Source: Cavia porcellus (taxonomy: Eukaryota; Chordata; Mammalia; Rodentia; Caviidae). Taken from it: a DNA stretch of 64,000 bases. The stretch covers positions 184,444,982 through 184,508,981 of the forward strand of contig NW_026947484.1 in assembly GCF_034190915.1 (NCBI RefSeq), read 5' to 3'. Positions 1 to 11,930 of this stretch are shown here, piece after piece (position 1 is the first letter of the stretch; each line of letters begins with the position of its first letter). Under the pieces are notes generated by a model. It saw only the letters and a list, made by a program, of their open reading frames with translations, did not search any database and had not been told where the DNA came from. Position numbers and translations under genes: made by a program.

Positions 1-1284
1 TATTAAAGAGACTAATAAAATCATAGAGACCATCTATCATTATAACGCAAAGAAAAGTGGATGGAGATGACTCAATGCATCAGTTAGAGTATGGCAATGC
101 CTTTCTTTTGAGAATTTGGTAAGACTAGGGCTCATAATCCAGATGCATAAAGTTTAATAACGCTAAACATTCTGAATTTGCTTGAGAATTAACATTCTTC
201 AGATTTTCTGTCTAAACGAATGTAAATATATAAAAGAATACGATTGTAGAAAGCCATGTGTCAGATGCCGTGCTCAGAGATCCATGTTTTCCCTCTTTAC
301 ACAGTCTGATTTATATCACACACATTTATCTAGTGTATTAACTTGCATAGAAACATTCTTCCCTGGGTCTTTTAATGTTACTGAATATTTTTTAGTTATG
401 TTCTAAAATAAAATATATAAAACCAAAATAGCTTTCATAACATTTTCCATCTTATGTTTTCATGCAGCAGTATCCTTAGGCAAGAGTTATAAGTAGCAGG
501 AAGGAGGGAAGTGCTGTGCAGTTCTATTATTGGAAATGCTGAAACACAGAGAAGATTATATTGGATCTTTTAGCTACTCATTTCACATTGTCTACTTTCG
601 ATCTTTTACCAAGAATTAGAGTCAAGGATGCTAGAGTAGGACTTACAGCGTTTTCCATGTGTTAGAGTTCTATAAATAATGCATGTCTAGTTAACTAGCT
701 GGAATATCTTGACAAGGACAGTTCTTCTGGATTTGAGTTCAACAGGCATAACATGGGTGTTATAAGTAAAATCACCACCATACCTGCCACTGCAGACCTT
801 CATTCTTTTCCAATGTTCACTACTCAGTGTACATTTGAAAAATGTTAATTTACAGATTACAGTATGTTCTTGTTTATATTTTCCATTTTCATTGATATTG
901 CTGAGTACTAAGAATTATTTCTTCATGAGAAAAAATATAGTACCAATTCTGAAATTGCAATACTATTCAGTAGAGCAATTTGATATAATAAAGAGATATA
1001 GCAATAATTAAGATACAATTAAGATAAGAATAGTGAGAATAACTATAACTCAAACTGATAATAGCAAGGTCAGGAATCTGATACATATCAAGTTTTTAAA
1101 ACTCATTTACTAGATAAATTCCAAGAAATGACAGCAGGTGACATAACTCTCTTTGAAAGGTTTATTTCCTAGCATCTCTGATTTTTTTGTATTTCCTTTA
1201 ATATTAAAAAATGTAAAATTATTTCTTATCCATATTCATCTGAGTTTTATATTTCATTTAAATAATAATTTAAATTGGTGGAGT
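1..1284. other. Unassigned AT-rich DNA
   Basis: I recognise no gene, RNA or repeat family here. Short open frames are of random length for AT-rich DNA and have no recognisable protein motif. The sequence is moderately complex rather than satellite-like. Confidence 0.5.
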
Positions 1285-1381
1285 CTTTTTTATTACTTTT
1301 TTTTTGGGGGGGTATCAGGTTCAAACTCAAAACCTCATATTTACCAGGCAAACAATTGAGCTGCTGAGCTAAATCCCAGGC
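1285..1381 (-). repeat. ID-like tRNA-derived SINE
   Basis: Read on the minus strand this begins with a degraded GGGATTTAGCTCAG-type A box, has a degenerate B box, and ends in an A-rich tail (the T run at 1285-1305). It matches the other tRNA-derived SINEs in the window. It sits directly at the 3' end of the antisense L1 that follows, so it may have used the L1 poly(A) region as target. It is diverged and not transcription-competent by eye. Confidence 0.75.
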
Positions 1382-1439
1382 TGATTCTGATTTTATTTTT
1401 TTAGACATTAAGACAAAGAGGACAGAACACAGCAGATCA

Positions 1440-1960
1440 GAATAGAACAATGTAAGCCACACAGTACTTCACTCCAAGACAATCCAATATTAACAATAGC
1501 TACCATAATGTCTCTTTCGTTGAAATAGTTGAGCATACCTTAGCATACAATAGTATTAAACATAACAAAACAGTATAAAACCATTCAAGAGAATGAAAGT
1601 ATTCCAGGGCATTCAAAACCAATTAACTCATAATGAACAATGGCTACTTATTTTTCTCATTTTCCATAGAATATTTGTTTTTACTATCACACATATTAAA
1701 ATCCAATAAGATACAACATGATAGAACCAATGGAAAAAAGAACAAAAGCATGGTAGGTCTTCAAAGCAAGATGATATTAAATCAGCAATAGCTGCTATAA
1801 TGTCCTGTTTTCTTCAAGAAAGCTGCTCATAACATCACACATAATAAAATCAAATAAAACAGAATACAACCATTCCAACTAATAAAGTAAAATGTTATAA
1901 GGCTTCAAAACAATGTAATGGGGAATCATGATTACCATAAAATCTTATGTACTCTTACCA
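1440..1960 (-). repeat. L1 3'-region tandem repeat, ~145 bp period
   Basis: The element's 3' region contains diverged tandem units. An anchor of the type TACCATAATGTCTC recurs at about 1501, 1642, 1792 and 1932, giving a period of 140-150 bp. Each unit also carries a segment like ACATAATAAAATCAAATAAA followed by a CTTCAAAAC-like block. The same unit occurs in the other L1 3' regions near 28.0, 44.9, 46.1 and 50.9 kb. Confidence 0.8.
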
Positions 1961-2059
1961 TGTCTTATACTAGGGAGACCATACAGTATTTATACATATG
2001 AGTTTGATTTATTTTGTTTATGAGTATGGCCTCAAATTGCATGCATTTATTTATAAATA

Positions 2060-5000
2060 TTTCAATGTGATCATTCTTCACAGCTGAGTAGTACTCCATT
2101 GTATAAAAATATTACAGCTTTTGTATCCATTCATCAGTTGATGGACGCTTAGATTGTTTCCAAGATCTGGCTATTACAAATTGTGCTGCTATAAACATGG
2201 GTACACATATATAACTGTGGTATGATGTTTTCAGTTCTGGGAATGTGCCTAGAAGTGGAATAGCTGGAACAAATAGGACTTCCAATCCCAGCTTTTTGAG
2301 AAATCTCCAGACTGACCTTCAGAGTGCACCAGTCTACACTCCCACCAACAGTGCAGGAGAGGTCTTTTTCCCCCACAGCCTCTCCAGCATTTGTTGTTTG
2401 TAGTTTTCTTAATGCTGGCCATTCTTTCTGAAGTGAGATGGAATCTCAGTGTTGTTTTAATTTGCATTTCTCTAATGACTAATGATGAACATTTTTTCAT
2501 GTATTTATTTTCCATTTGTATTTCATCTGAGAACTGTGTATTCATCTCAGATGCCGATATTTCGATTGAGTTTTTGAATTTTGGGGGCCTGATTTTTTTT
2601 TTTAAATTCTTTGTATGTTTTAGACAGAAATCCTTTATCTGAGGGACAGTTCACTAAGATTTTTTTTCCCAGTTTGTGGGTTTTCTTTTCAATATGCTGG
2701 AGAAGATTTTTTCCCAGTTTGTGGGTTTTCTTTTCACTATGCTTGAGATTTGTTTTGACATGCAAAAACTTTTTAATAAGACATGATTCCAGTTATTGAT
2801 TCTGGGAAGTATTTCCTGTATTTCTTGTTTGATTCTTATTCATGAATTCTTTACCTACCCCTATGTCTCCAAGATTTTTACCTAATTTTTCTTCCAACCG
2901 ATTTAGTGTTTCTGCTTTAATATTTAGATCTTGATCTATTTAGAATTTAGCTTAGTACATGGTGATAGGAATGGGTCTATACTTTTAGATTTTGGCATAT
3001 AGAGAACCATTTTTTCCAGCACCATTTATTAAAGAGACTGTTGTTGTTCCAGCGAACATATTTGGCCCCTTTATCAAAGATAAGCTGGTTGAGTGTGTTT
3101 GTGGTTGTGGTTGTATCTTCTAATCTATTCCATTTATCTTCAGATCTGTTTTCATTCCTGTAACATGTTGACTTTATTACAGTAGCTTTGTAGTATACCT
3201 TCACCAGGGATTGTGATGTCTCATGTCTTTCCTTTGCTACTTAGAGTTGCCTCTATTAGGCAGAATTAGGTCTATTCTAGTTTCAAATGAATTTTAGGAG
3301 TGATTTCTTTATATATATGAAATATGTTAGTGGTAATTTCATTGGGATTGCATTGAATCTATATAACAATTTTGGGAGAATTTTCACACTATTTATTTTT
3401 CTATCCATATACAAGGGGTATCTTCACATTTTCTGAGATCCTCTTCAACTTCGTTTTTCAGGGTACTATAATTTTCCCTGTATAGATTTTTACTTATTTT
3501 ATTAGATGAATTCCTAAGTATTTCAGTTTTTTTGGATGCTAGTGTGAAGGTTGTGGCTTTTCTTATTTCTCTCCTAGTGATTTTGTTATTAGTATATAGG
3601 AATGCTATTGATTTTTGAGTATTGACTTTATATCCAGCTACATTGTTGAATTTATTTATTATATCTAGGAGTCTTTCAATGAAGTTTTGGGGGTCTTTGA
3701 TGTAGACTATCACATCATCTGCAAATAATGGTAATTTAACTTCCTGTTTTCCTATCTTTACTCTTTTTATTTCTCTCTCTTGTGTAATTGCTCTGGCTAG
3801 TACTTCCAGTACTATATTGAATAGGAGCTGTAATGAGGTATATTTACTGTCTTGTCCCTGATATAAGGTAAAGGCCTTCAATTTTTGGCCATTTAATATG
3901 ATGCTGGTTGTTAGTTTGTCATAGATGGCCTTTATCATACTGAGGTAAAGATCATCCATTCCAATTTTCTGTAAAGTTCCTATCATGAATGAGTGTTGGA
4001 CCTTATCAAAAGCTTTTTCCACATCTGTAGATCAGATGATTCTTGTGAGATCATGTGATTCTTACTTTTGGCTCTATTGATATGGTGGATTACATTTATT
4101 GATTTACATATGTTGAACCATCCCTGCATGTTGGGATGAATTCCATTTGGTCGTGATGCATAATCTTCTTGGTGATTTGCTGCATCCTTTTGCCAATATT
4201 TTATGGAGAATTTTTGCATCTATATTTATTATGGAGATTGGCCTATAGTTCTCTTTTTTAGTTAGTTCTTTCTCAGGTTTTGGTACTAGAGTAGTATTTG
4301 CTTACAGCAATGACTTAGGAAGAACTGCTTCCTTTTCGATTTCATTGAAGAGTTTGAGGAGTGTCAGCCTGAAGTCTTCTTTGTATTTCTTGTAGCATAC
4401 TACAGTGAATCTGTCTGGGCTTGTACTCTTCTTTGTAGGTTAGGACTTAATTACATTTCAATTTCATTAATAGAAATTAGGTTATTCAGCAGTTTTACAT
4501 CTTCTTGACCCAGCTTTGGTACTTCATAGGTTTCAAGGAATCTGTCACTTTCTTTTGTGTTATCAAATCTATGAGAGTAGAGGTTTTTTAAATAGGTGTT
4601 GATGATCTTCTGTATGTCCACACAATCTGTAGTGATTTTTACTTTTTCATTCCTTTTTGCATGAATTTGAGCTTTGTCTTTCCTTTTTAAAATAAGGTTG
4701 CCTAGGGGCTTATCAATTTTATTTATTCTTTCAAAGAACCATCTCTTTGAATCATTGGTTTTTTGGATTGTTTTCTTAGTTTCTATTGCATTAATTTCTT
4801 CTCTGTTTACGTCTATCAAGTCCACCTGTTCGCAAGTGTGATTCAGTTCTGTTATTTCTTTGCTGATTTTCTGTCTGGTTAACCTGTCCCTTGGTGTCAA
4901 TGCTGTGTTAAGGTCTCTTGTTATAATTGTGTTAATGCTTATTTGATTTGTCATTTCTGTTAATACTTGCTTTTTATAGCTTAGTGCTCTGGAATTTGGT

Positions 5001-5347
5001 GCATGTATATTTAAGATTATTATCTCTTTCCCTTGAAGTTTTCCACTAACTAGTATGTAGTGATCTTCTTCATCTGTTCAGATCATCCTTGATTTGAAGT
5101 TCACATTGTCTGCAAACAGAATAGCTACCTCTGCTTTTTCTTTTGGGGTCCTGTTGCATGAAGTATTATTTTCCATACTTTGACTTTCCGTCTATGAGTT
5201 TCCTTTTGTGTTAGATGGATTTCTTGCAGACAGCATAGGGTTGGCTATTGTTTCTTGAACCATTCTGCCAGTCTGTTTCTTTTTATTGGTGCATTGAGAT
5301 CATTTACATTAATGGCTATAACTGTTATATGTTGGTTTATTGTTGAC
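2060..5347 (-). pseudogene. L1 ORF2 (endonuclease / reverse transcriptase), broken
   Basis: ORF2 encodes the L1 endonuclease and reverse transcriptase that perform target-primed reverse transcription. The longest open piece (4022-3393, 209 residues) is the RT palm: it opens with an EKAFDKVQH motif and carries the catalytic FADD box at residues 100-103 (DNA near 3725-3714). A second open piece (4954-4451) joins the endonuclease region (TRDLNTALT) almost directly to the linker (EINAIETKKTIQK). About 160 residues that normally lie between them are missing, including the C-terminal catalytic part of the endonuclease. The C-terminal region (2765-2249) lies in several frames. The start is placed at the ATG near 5347 by analogy with other L1s. 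Confidence 0.88.
2656..2749 (-). repeat. 45-47 nt tandem duplication inside ORF2
   Basis: Two near-identical copies (2656-2702 and 2703-2749) share CCCAGTTTGTGGGTTTTCTT and differ mainly in T-run length. In the minus-strand frame they encode a repeated EKKTHKLGK block with a 15-residue period, so spacing stays in frame. The corresponding part of the other antisense L1 (about 46,945-46,995) has only one copy. Confidence 0.85.
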
Positions 5348-5399
5348 ATATTATCTTTCTGCTGTTGCACTTTATCTTTCCATTCTGTTTAATTGTCTG

Positions 5400-5655
5400 C
5401 CTTACTTAGTGGTTTTTTTCCTATGTGTATCTAGACTATTTTTCAGTATTCTTTGCAGGGTTGGTTTGGTGTCATGGAAGTATCTTATTTCTCCATCCAT
5501 TTTGAAGGACAGTTTTGCAAGGTACATCAGTCTAGGTTGGAAGACATTTTCCTTTAGAATCTGAAATGCTTCACTCCATGATTTTCTTGACCTCACTGTT
5601 TGTGTTGAGAAGTCTACTATGATTCTGATAGATTTTCCTTTGTAGGTGAATGGAG
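5400..5655 (-). pseudogene. L1 ORF1 C-terminal domain remnant
   Basis: The minus-strand frame 5596-5402 contains a block like LYLAKLSFKMDGEIRYFHD followed by a PTLQRILK-type segment. This is the conserved C-terminal domain of the L1 ORF1 RNA-binding protein. The coiled coil and RRM are absent: homology stops near 5655. Confidence 0.8.
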
Positions 5656-5985
5656 TTTGCTGAGCACATTTCAGTCAGGCCCACAGGACCTCCAGTGTTA
5701 CTTTTGATGTTCCAGGAAACTAAGTGGGCCCCTAACCACTGTGGGTGATGGTCCAAAGCTCTCCCTGGGCTAGCCCAGATGGGCTGGAACTTCTCTAGTG
5801 CAGTCTCAGGTCCCCTGATAAAAGAAGATCACTGAGGGTGATGCAGTTAAGCCCATGATACCTACCGAACCTAGTCCAGTGTGGCAGGAATCTAGGCAGG
5901 CACTTTACTGCTGATAAAGATGATCTTAAACTCTTGCCAGGCCTATGCCAGTGCACTGGAGCTCACATCACACAGCCTCAGCTTA
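5656..5985 (-). other. GC-richer segment, probable L1 5' region
   Basis: This stretch is clearly richer in GC than its surroundings and abuts the truncated ORF1 of the antisense L1. It contains a block (GCTCACATCACACAGCCTCA) resembling the monomer start seen at 52,655 (GCTCACACACCGTGGCTCCT). I infer it is what remains of that L1's 5' untranslated/promoter region after deletion of most of ORF1. The assignment is tentative. Confidence 0.4.
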
Positions 5986-7300
5986 CCAGATTCACTGAGT
6001 CTGATGTTTTAATTTCTTTATATGCTCTAGATATAAGTCCTTTGAGGGACAACTGGTTAAAAATTTTCTCATGTTCTGTGGGTAGTCTTTCAAGTTGTTA
6101 GTGATTTCTTTTGTTGTGCAAAAGCTTTTTAATAACATAAAATCCTGATTGGTGCTTCTTTGTAGTATTTCTTGTGCAATTTGTGTTTTGTTCATGAAAT
6201 CTCTGCCTATACGAATGTCTTCAAGATTTTGACCTAACTTCTCTTTCACTAGATTTAGTGTTTGTGTTTTAGTATTTAGATATTTGATCCATATTGATTT
6301 TAGTTTAGTGCATCATAATATATATGGGGCTGATTTTAGTCTTTGGCATGCAGAAGGCCAGGTTTTCCATTCCCATTTATTAAACAGGCTATCATTCTTC
6401 CAGTGAACATGTTTGGCTCCTTTGTTGAAGATAAGGTGACTATGTTTGGAGTTGTGAGTGTATTTTCTAATTAGTTCCACTGATCCTCAGGGCCTCAACA
6501 TTATTGTTTTGTTTTGTTTTGTTTTGTTTTACCAGAACCGTGTTGATTCTATCACAGTAACTTTGTAGTGCAATTTTAGGTCAGGAATTGCGCAACTCTC
6601 TGTCTTGTTCTTGTTGGCCAAATTTCTTGTGCTATTCTAGGTCTCTGTTGGTTCCAAATGAATTTTAGGAAGACCCAATACAAAAATGGGCATCTGAGGT
6701 GAACACTTACTTCTCAGATGAAGAAACACAAATGGCATTACCTGTCATTCATAAGATGCTTGCTAATTAACGTAACACTGAGGCTCCATCTCATTACAAG
6801 AATGCCAATCATCAAGAAATCAACCAATATAAAATTCTGAGGAACTTGAGAAAAAAAGAACACTTCTCTACTGTTGGTGGGAGTGTAGACTGGTGCAACA
6901 ACCATCGAACCACAGTGGTATATACACACCCATGTTTATAGCAGCACAGTTTGTAAGAGCTAAATCTTTGAAACAACCCAAATGCTCATCAACCTAGGAA
7001 TAAATAAAAATGATGTGGTCTTTTCATTCACTTGTGTACTACTCAGTTATAAATAAAGATTAACTTGAGACTTTTATAGGTAAGTGGATGCAACATAAAA
7101 ACATACTCAGAAGTAAAATAACTCAGATTTGCATATGTAATTATCATATTGCCTCTCCAATGTGAGAAACTAAAAGAGTAAATAAAAATAAGAATGTACA
7201 ATAGATACTGTTAAGTGGGAAAAAATTTTTTTTAAAAGGAAAGAGTAACTATGATCGGGAAGATGGGAGAGGAAGAGCGAAGGAAAAAAATACAAGATAA
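5986..7300 (+). mobile_element. 5'-inverted (twin-primed) L1 3' fragment
   Basis: Positions 5986-6668 are antisense ORF2 sequence. Read on the minus strand it runs to the conserved block ending in ATATAAAGAAATTAAAACAT, near 6030-6005. From about 6670 the sequence is sense and resumes with CCAATACAAAAATGGGCATC, which in L1 follows that block almost directly, then continues through the ORF2 C-terminus to the 3' end. An inverted 5' part followed by a sense 3' part, contiguous in the parent element, is the signature of twin priming. The 3' limit is approximate and I found no clean TSD. Confidence 0.8.
6506..6530. repeat. (GTTTT)n microsatellite
   Basis: About five GTTTT units lie inside the inverted L1 ORF2 segment. 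Related L1 sequence here is non-repetitive, so the array grew after or during insertion. Confidence 0.9.
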
Positions 7301-7690
7301 TTACACTACTACTTTCTCTTATTGAGAAGAAAGTTCATTGAGAAAAAAGGTTTGTGCTAGTATTGTTTGGAGAAATTTTGTGTCCATATACTTTATTGTT
7401 AGTATGTACTTTGAAGAAGATAACAACACGCATTGTGCTAATTATTATTTCCTACTATTTTCTTATGAAATTTTGGTTTTTTTCAGCAAAGTAAAAAATA
7501 ATAATTTAAAAGCTAATATACTAAAATGCTTTAGATTTTTAAAGCATTTTTATGATTTGTATTTTGTTTGATCTTTATTTTGATCTATCAGGATATTCCA
7601 ATTTATAAATAAGAAAATGACATTCTTAGTTTTTTCCCTCAAATGTCAGTGTTTTCAAAGTGCAAAGCAAAATCTCTTCCAAGACTGAAG
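7300..7690. other. Unassigned AT-rich DNA
   Basis: No gene or repeat family recognised between the L1 3' end and the MaLR internal region. Confidence 0.45.
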
Positions 7691-8795
7691 GCACACTCAC
7701 ATCAAGGCTTTCAGGTTCCCTTAGTGGACATTTCAAGTTCCTGGCATCCCCAACTTCTTGACGTTCTCCACTGTAACTTTGACTTCATTCCCACAGTTTC
7801 ATGCACTGTCCTGTGAAGGACTACTTGTCTGGCCTTTGGGTACTTTCTTTAAATTTGAATGGAAGTTTCTCCAAACTTGTAACTATTACATTTTGCATGC
7901 TAGCAAAACTTCCATCATGTGTGTGATATCAAGCTCTGCCACCATTTTTGGGTCACTAACCTCCATACTTGGTTCATGCCTGTTGTAGCCTGTGAGTGAT
8001 GAATGGCTGACCATAGCTAAATGAATCCTAGTGAAGCAGTTCTCTAGGTGAGTTTTTTCTGATCAAGGAGTCCAGAACCTCTTTTTAAAAATGAGGTTTA
8101 CATTTGCACCCTGGGCCCTATGATGAATAGGGTCTTTCCAATTTCTTAAATGCCCTCAATATATCTTTCTTCTGCATCTGTACAAAGCTCTCCACAAAGT
8201 ACTTGGTTTTTTTTAATGGTGCTAATCTTTGCAACAATTCCACCTACTTTTGCCTCTCTCAGTTTACAATTGGTTTCTTATGTCAAACTTTAACATTTTC
8301 ATTTTTTTTAGCTCTACTTCATTTTGCTCCCAGATATCACTGTAAATCTGGCTAAAAGCATCCAACAGTACCAATACCACAACCTGAGAGCTGGGCTGCT
8401 TTGAAATTTCCTTTGCAAGATCAGGTTGTCCACTGCTCTTAATCTCAGTCACTCACAAAGTTTCAAACTATGGAAAAAATGTAGATCAATTTTTTTTTGT
8501 CAAAGTATAACACAAATGGCCTGTAGCCCAACTATCAATGGATGCTTTGATTCTAACTGAAACTTCCTGAATCTGACCTTCACTGTCAGCATTCCTACCA
8601 GCTTGCTGATCTCTGGTCTTCTGTTCTCTGACTGAAATCATCTAATGGGCTCTGATGTGGCACTGTAGGTCTTCTCTAGCTCACCTCTCCACAAGTTTCC
8701 AAATTTCATTTGCAAACAAGTTTCAAAGGCTTCTAGACTACATCATTTGGTACAGTCATAGTAAAGGTGTTGCTTCCCGGCTACCAGTTATTTTT
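7690..8795 (-). mobile_element. ERVL-MaLR internal region, antisense
   Basis: This is antisense non-coding MaLR internal sequence. The stretch near 7730-7840 resembles 35,125-35,215, an independent antisense MaLR internal segment. At the 5' end of the element (minus strand) a primer-binding-site-like CTACCAG, the reverse of the MaLR GGTACCAG motif, lies next to the LTR at about 8781-8787. No retroviral protein frame is present, as expected for MaLR. Confidence 0.65.
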
Positions 8796-9150
8796 TATTA
8801 GTCAGCTTTCTCATTGTGGGTCTTCACTAGGGAATATCTGTAATTTAAAAAAAAAAAGTTTAATTTAGCTCTTAACTTCAAGATACATGACTGGTAGGCT
8901 CCACAGCAGCACATTTAGAGACATGTGTTAAGTCATACTCAGTTCATGGTCGTTGGGAAGAAGGGGATGGAAGTAGTACCAGAAACACAGCAGGACCAGA
9001 TTAGATTCTAAGCCTGTGTCTCCATGATCCTCTTAGCCATCCTGAAATGTGTTCACCCAGTCCCAAAGTGGGATGCCAAAGTCAGCCAAGTGGACCCTTC
9101 ATCCACTTCTATTTTCACACTTCTTCTTCATCCACAATCTATTTGATGCT
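8796..9150 (-). mobile_element. ERVL-MaLR LTR, antisense (5' LTR)
   Basis: It starts with TTAGTCAGCTTTCTCATTGT, the antisense MaLR LTR 3' terminus, followed by a T/A-rich polyadenylation region and the GC-richer LTR body. With the adjacent internal region it forms a minus-strand partial provirus with no recognisable 3' LTR. The outer limit is approximate. Confidence 0.65.
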
Positions 9151-9599
9151 TCTTCCTTCTCCTCTATGTCTTCCTGAATTAATTGTTGGCTGGAGAACAC
9201 TAAACTGTTAAAATTTCAGAACACAGATTTTTTGTTTATCATGTGTATTTCTTTTTTTATTTTAAAAAGAAAAATGGAAAAAAAGGACAGAAATGATACA
9301 GAATTTCAAAAAAAATTGAGAAATTAACACTAGTTAATATTTTACATATTCTAACCTTAGCAGTAGTTGTTCAGGTTACAAGATCTAGGCATAAAAATGA
9401 TCAAAAAATCAAATATTGACAACACAAACTGTTATTTTTGATGTACTAACAGATTAGTAGTATAGTTAATTATCTTGCATACATATACATACATACAGTA
9501 TATATGTATACCTACATACATTTAATCTTTTCTTTTCTTCCTTTTCTCCTTTCCCCATCTCAATTTTTCTTTCCTTTGAAGCATTTTTTATCTTTCATT

Positions 9600-9722
9600 T
9601 TATTACTCAGCTATCAAAAAGGATACTATTGACCCTTTTATAGATAAATGGAGGCAATTGAAAATATACTCAGAAGTGAAATAAATCAAACTCACAATTA
9701 TAAATATCGTATTGTTTCCCTA
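9600..9722 (+). mobile_element. L1 3'-end fragment, 5'-truncated
   Basis: TATTACTCAGCTATCAAAAA followed by an AGTGAAATAAATCAAACTCA block is the conserved sequence around the end of L1 ORF2. Only about 120 bp remain, ending in the AAT array. Confidence 0.75.
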
Positions 9723-9723
9723 G

Positions 9724-9724
<1 letters not shown>

Positions 9725-9764
<40 letters not shown>
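9725..9764. repeat. (AAT)n microsatellite
   Basis: About 13 AAT units directly follow the L1 fragment and probably grew from its A-rich tail. Confidence 0.95.
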
Positions 9765-9766
<2 letters not shown>

Positions 9767-9779
9767 TGAAAGAGTAATA

Positions 9780-11690
9780 AGATCTTGTGTATTTCTTGAA
9801 TCCCAATTGGAAAGCATTCCTTTAACTTTTGAGTTATTTCATTCTTATGTATTTTGACAATTCAGCTCAGAAGTCATGCTTTGTAAGAAACTTCTCACTG
9901 ACTGGCCTTATGAACACATAGGTATACTCTGTTCTGATTCTCTTGAACTGTCTTACTCCCCTGGGCACTAAGACTTTACAATGTTTTTTGATGTTTATGT
10001 TATCAACTTCTCAAAATGACAATTAGTGTAGTCACATAGGGGCCCAATCTCAAAAGGGCTCACTCCAGATTTTTTGCAATTATATTTCTTTTTAAAATAA
10101 TTTTATCGAATTTGTGCTTTGTGAGTGCTGAGTGAGAAAGAAAGAGACAGACAAAGGGAAAGGGATAATGAGAGAGAGGCTAGGTAGAGAGAAATTCAAA
10201 ACAAATATGGAAAGGCAATTTAAAACTGTGGCTCACAGTTCACTTGCTTCCAAATATCTCTGTCACCCTCAATAGGTCTTCAATATCTAACTTAATCACC
10301 ACTGAGATAGGGGACTGCTTTATCTTCTCCCCAAAACTACTCAGTGATTCCTGTGACTCTGTGCTTCAAAAAGGAGTTGACCATATATGCAATTGCATGT
10401 TCCATGCATCTCAGTCTAGGGCAGACTGCTTTTCCCGTCCTGGAGTGTGGTATCATATTGTTTAGTGACAGCTGGCCCACCCTTTGGCAATGCTGAATTC
10501 ACAATAAAACATAACCTCAGTAGTGTTGGCCACTTCTTTGATACAATCTGTTTGGGACTGAGTCATTGAGCCAGTGGAAAGAGAATATAAGTACACTCAA
10601 GAAAGTGCCACTTTAAATAGCAAGCCAAAATCTCCACAAAGATCAAGAATGAAGCTGGAAAAAACTGAAAAATTCTATGTTTCATTTTCTTGAATGGAAA
10701 TCCACCCCACTTCCTGAATAAGTCTTTTTGTTTTGTACTGTGTTTTATAAACTGTGTGGTTATATTTGCTGGCTTAGAACTGTCAATTCTATCTTTGGGA
10801 TTGTTTCATTTTCATCTGTACCTGAAGCAGGTAGAATTGTACCTATTATGTAATGATCACACACATATATTAAATAAATTAATGGATGCATTATATTTTG
10901 AATAATACAGTTCATCACCTTCCCTAGGTCAATGTACTTGAGTAGTAAGCTCTGTGAAAAAATGATGTTTATGGACAACTTTTGGCTTGTTCATTGTGAC
11001 AAATAAAAATAATAAATCAAATCTGTATAACACTAAAATAACATTTCCTACTAGTAAAATTGATGTCATGCTTTGCTTGTTTTCAAAATATAGGTTTGAA
11101 CTATTTTTGCAAAACAATTTTGTCATCTGCCATATTTATTTGTCTTCCCTTTGATTTTCAAGTATGATTAAAGAAGTGATTTTTATTTGTTTACATCAGC
11201 AGAAGGATTTGAAATTATACCATGCAGCAGTATTACTACTTGACAGAAAAATTCATTCATCCTAGCCAAGAAAATGCCTATGCATATATTTATCTACAAA
11301 AGACAGTAGTGGTTAAGTAAATCAAGTTATGACTTACTTTATTACTATAGCACCTAGACCATTTGACAATTTACCATACTTACGTTGTCTCTTTTATCAT
11401 TATATATGTCTATTTTAGACTTAACAGGAAAGGAAGAAAATCTGGAGGGTAAAGTGCTTTTGTAAATAAACACATATGTTCTATGGCTAGAAAAATTAAT
11501 TGAATGTTTGCAGTCATTCAGTTTTCTTCTACTAATCACTGACCTTAAAATATGAAGGGGTGTGTTAGCTAGACTTATAGTGAATAAAATCAAGAGAATT
11601 ATAGAAACAAATGTCTTGAATGTAAAGAAGTCTCTGGTAGGAATTGGAATTGTTTTTCAATAAGTCAACAATTTAAAAAGTATTTTTCAC
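9780..11690. other. Unassigned DNA
   Basis: No family recognised. 10,130-10,195 is purine-rich (GAGA-type). About 10,240-10,500 is of higher complexity and slightly higher GC, and contains an open frame of 73 codons without a recognisable motif. Confidence 0.4.
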
Positions 11691-11930
11691 ACTGATGGAA
11701 CTAAATGATCTACATGAAATAGAGCAGTAAGCAGGGCAAATAAAGTCTCTGCCTTCTTAGATCTTATTGCCTTCCCGATAGGACAGGCACCGAGAAATTA
11801 ACTAGAAAATTTTCACCAAATGGCAGCATGTGTGATATTGATTCTATTATAATATAAAGGTCAGCATGGAAGTGTTCTGAGGAAATTATGCTTAAATTAA
11901 GGTTTGAATATTAAACAGGAATTAAGAAGA
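11690..11930 (+). repeat. Ancient mammalian interspersed repeat, family unnamed
   Basis: GAGCAGTAAGCAGGGCAAAT followed by a CTGCCTTCTTAGATCTTA-like segment and, downstream, a GGAAGTGTTCTGAGGAAATT block has the layout of a common mammal-wide repeat. I could not assign the family with certainty. Confidence 0.4.

Larger units (their letters stand above)
1383..5655 (-). mobile_element. LINE-1, antisense, 3' region to ORF1 C-terminus
   Basis: Reading from high to low coordinates, this is an L1: ORF1 C-terminal domain (about 5655-5400), short spacer, ORF2 (about 5347-2060) and 3' region (about 2040-1383). The order matches mammalian L1. Many frameshifts and stops make it dead. Compared with the other antisense L1 in this window it has a deletion of roughly 480 nt in the endonuclease-to-RT stretch (near 4807) and a 45-47 nt tandem duplication at 2656-2749. 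The rest of ORF1 is missing, with a junction near 5655 to GC-richer sequence. Confidence 0.92.

Noticed and set aside
3393..4022. A 209-codon open frame with a FADD box as a possible host reverse transcriptase gene
   Set aside because: It is the RT palm of a broken antisense L1. Flanking frames show the rest of ORF2 in several registers.
9250..9480. Additional antisense L1 3' region
   Set aside because: Only the A/T-rich start resembles the other 3' regions. The tandem-unit anchors are absent.
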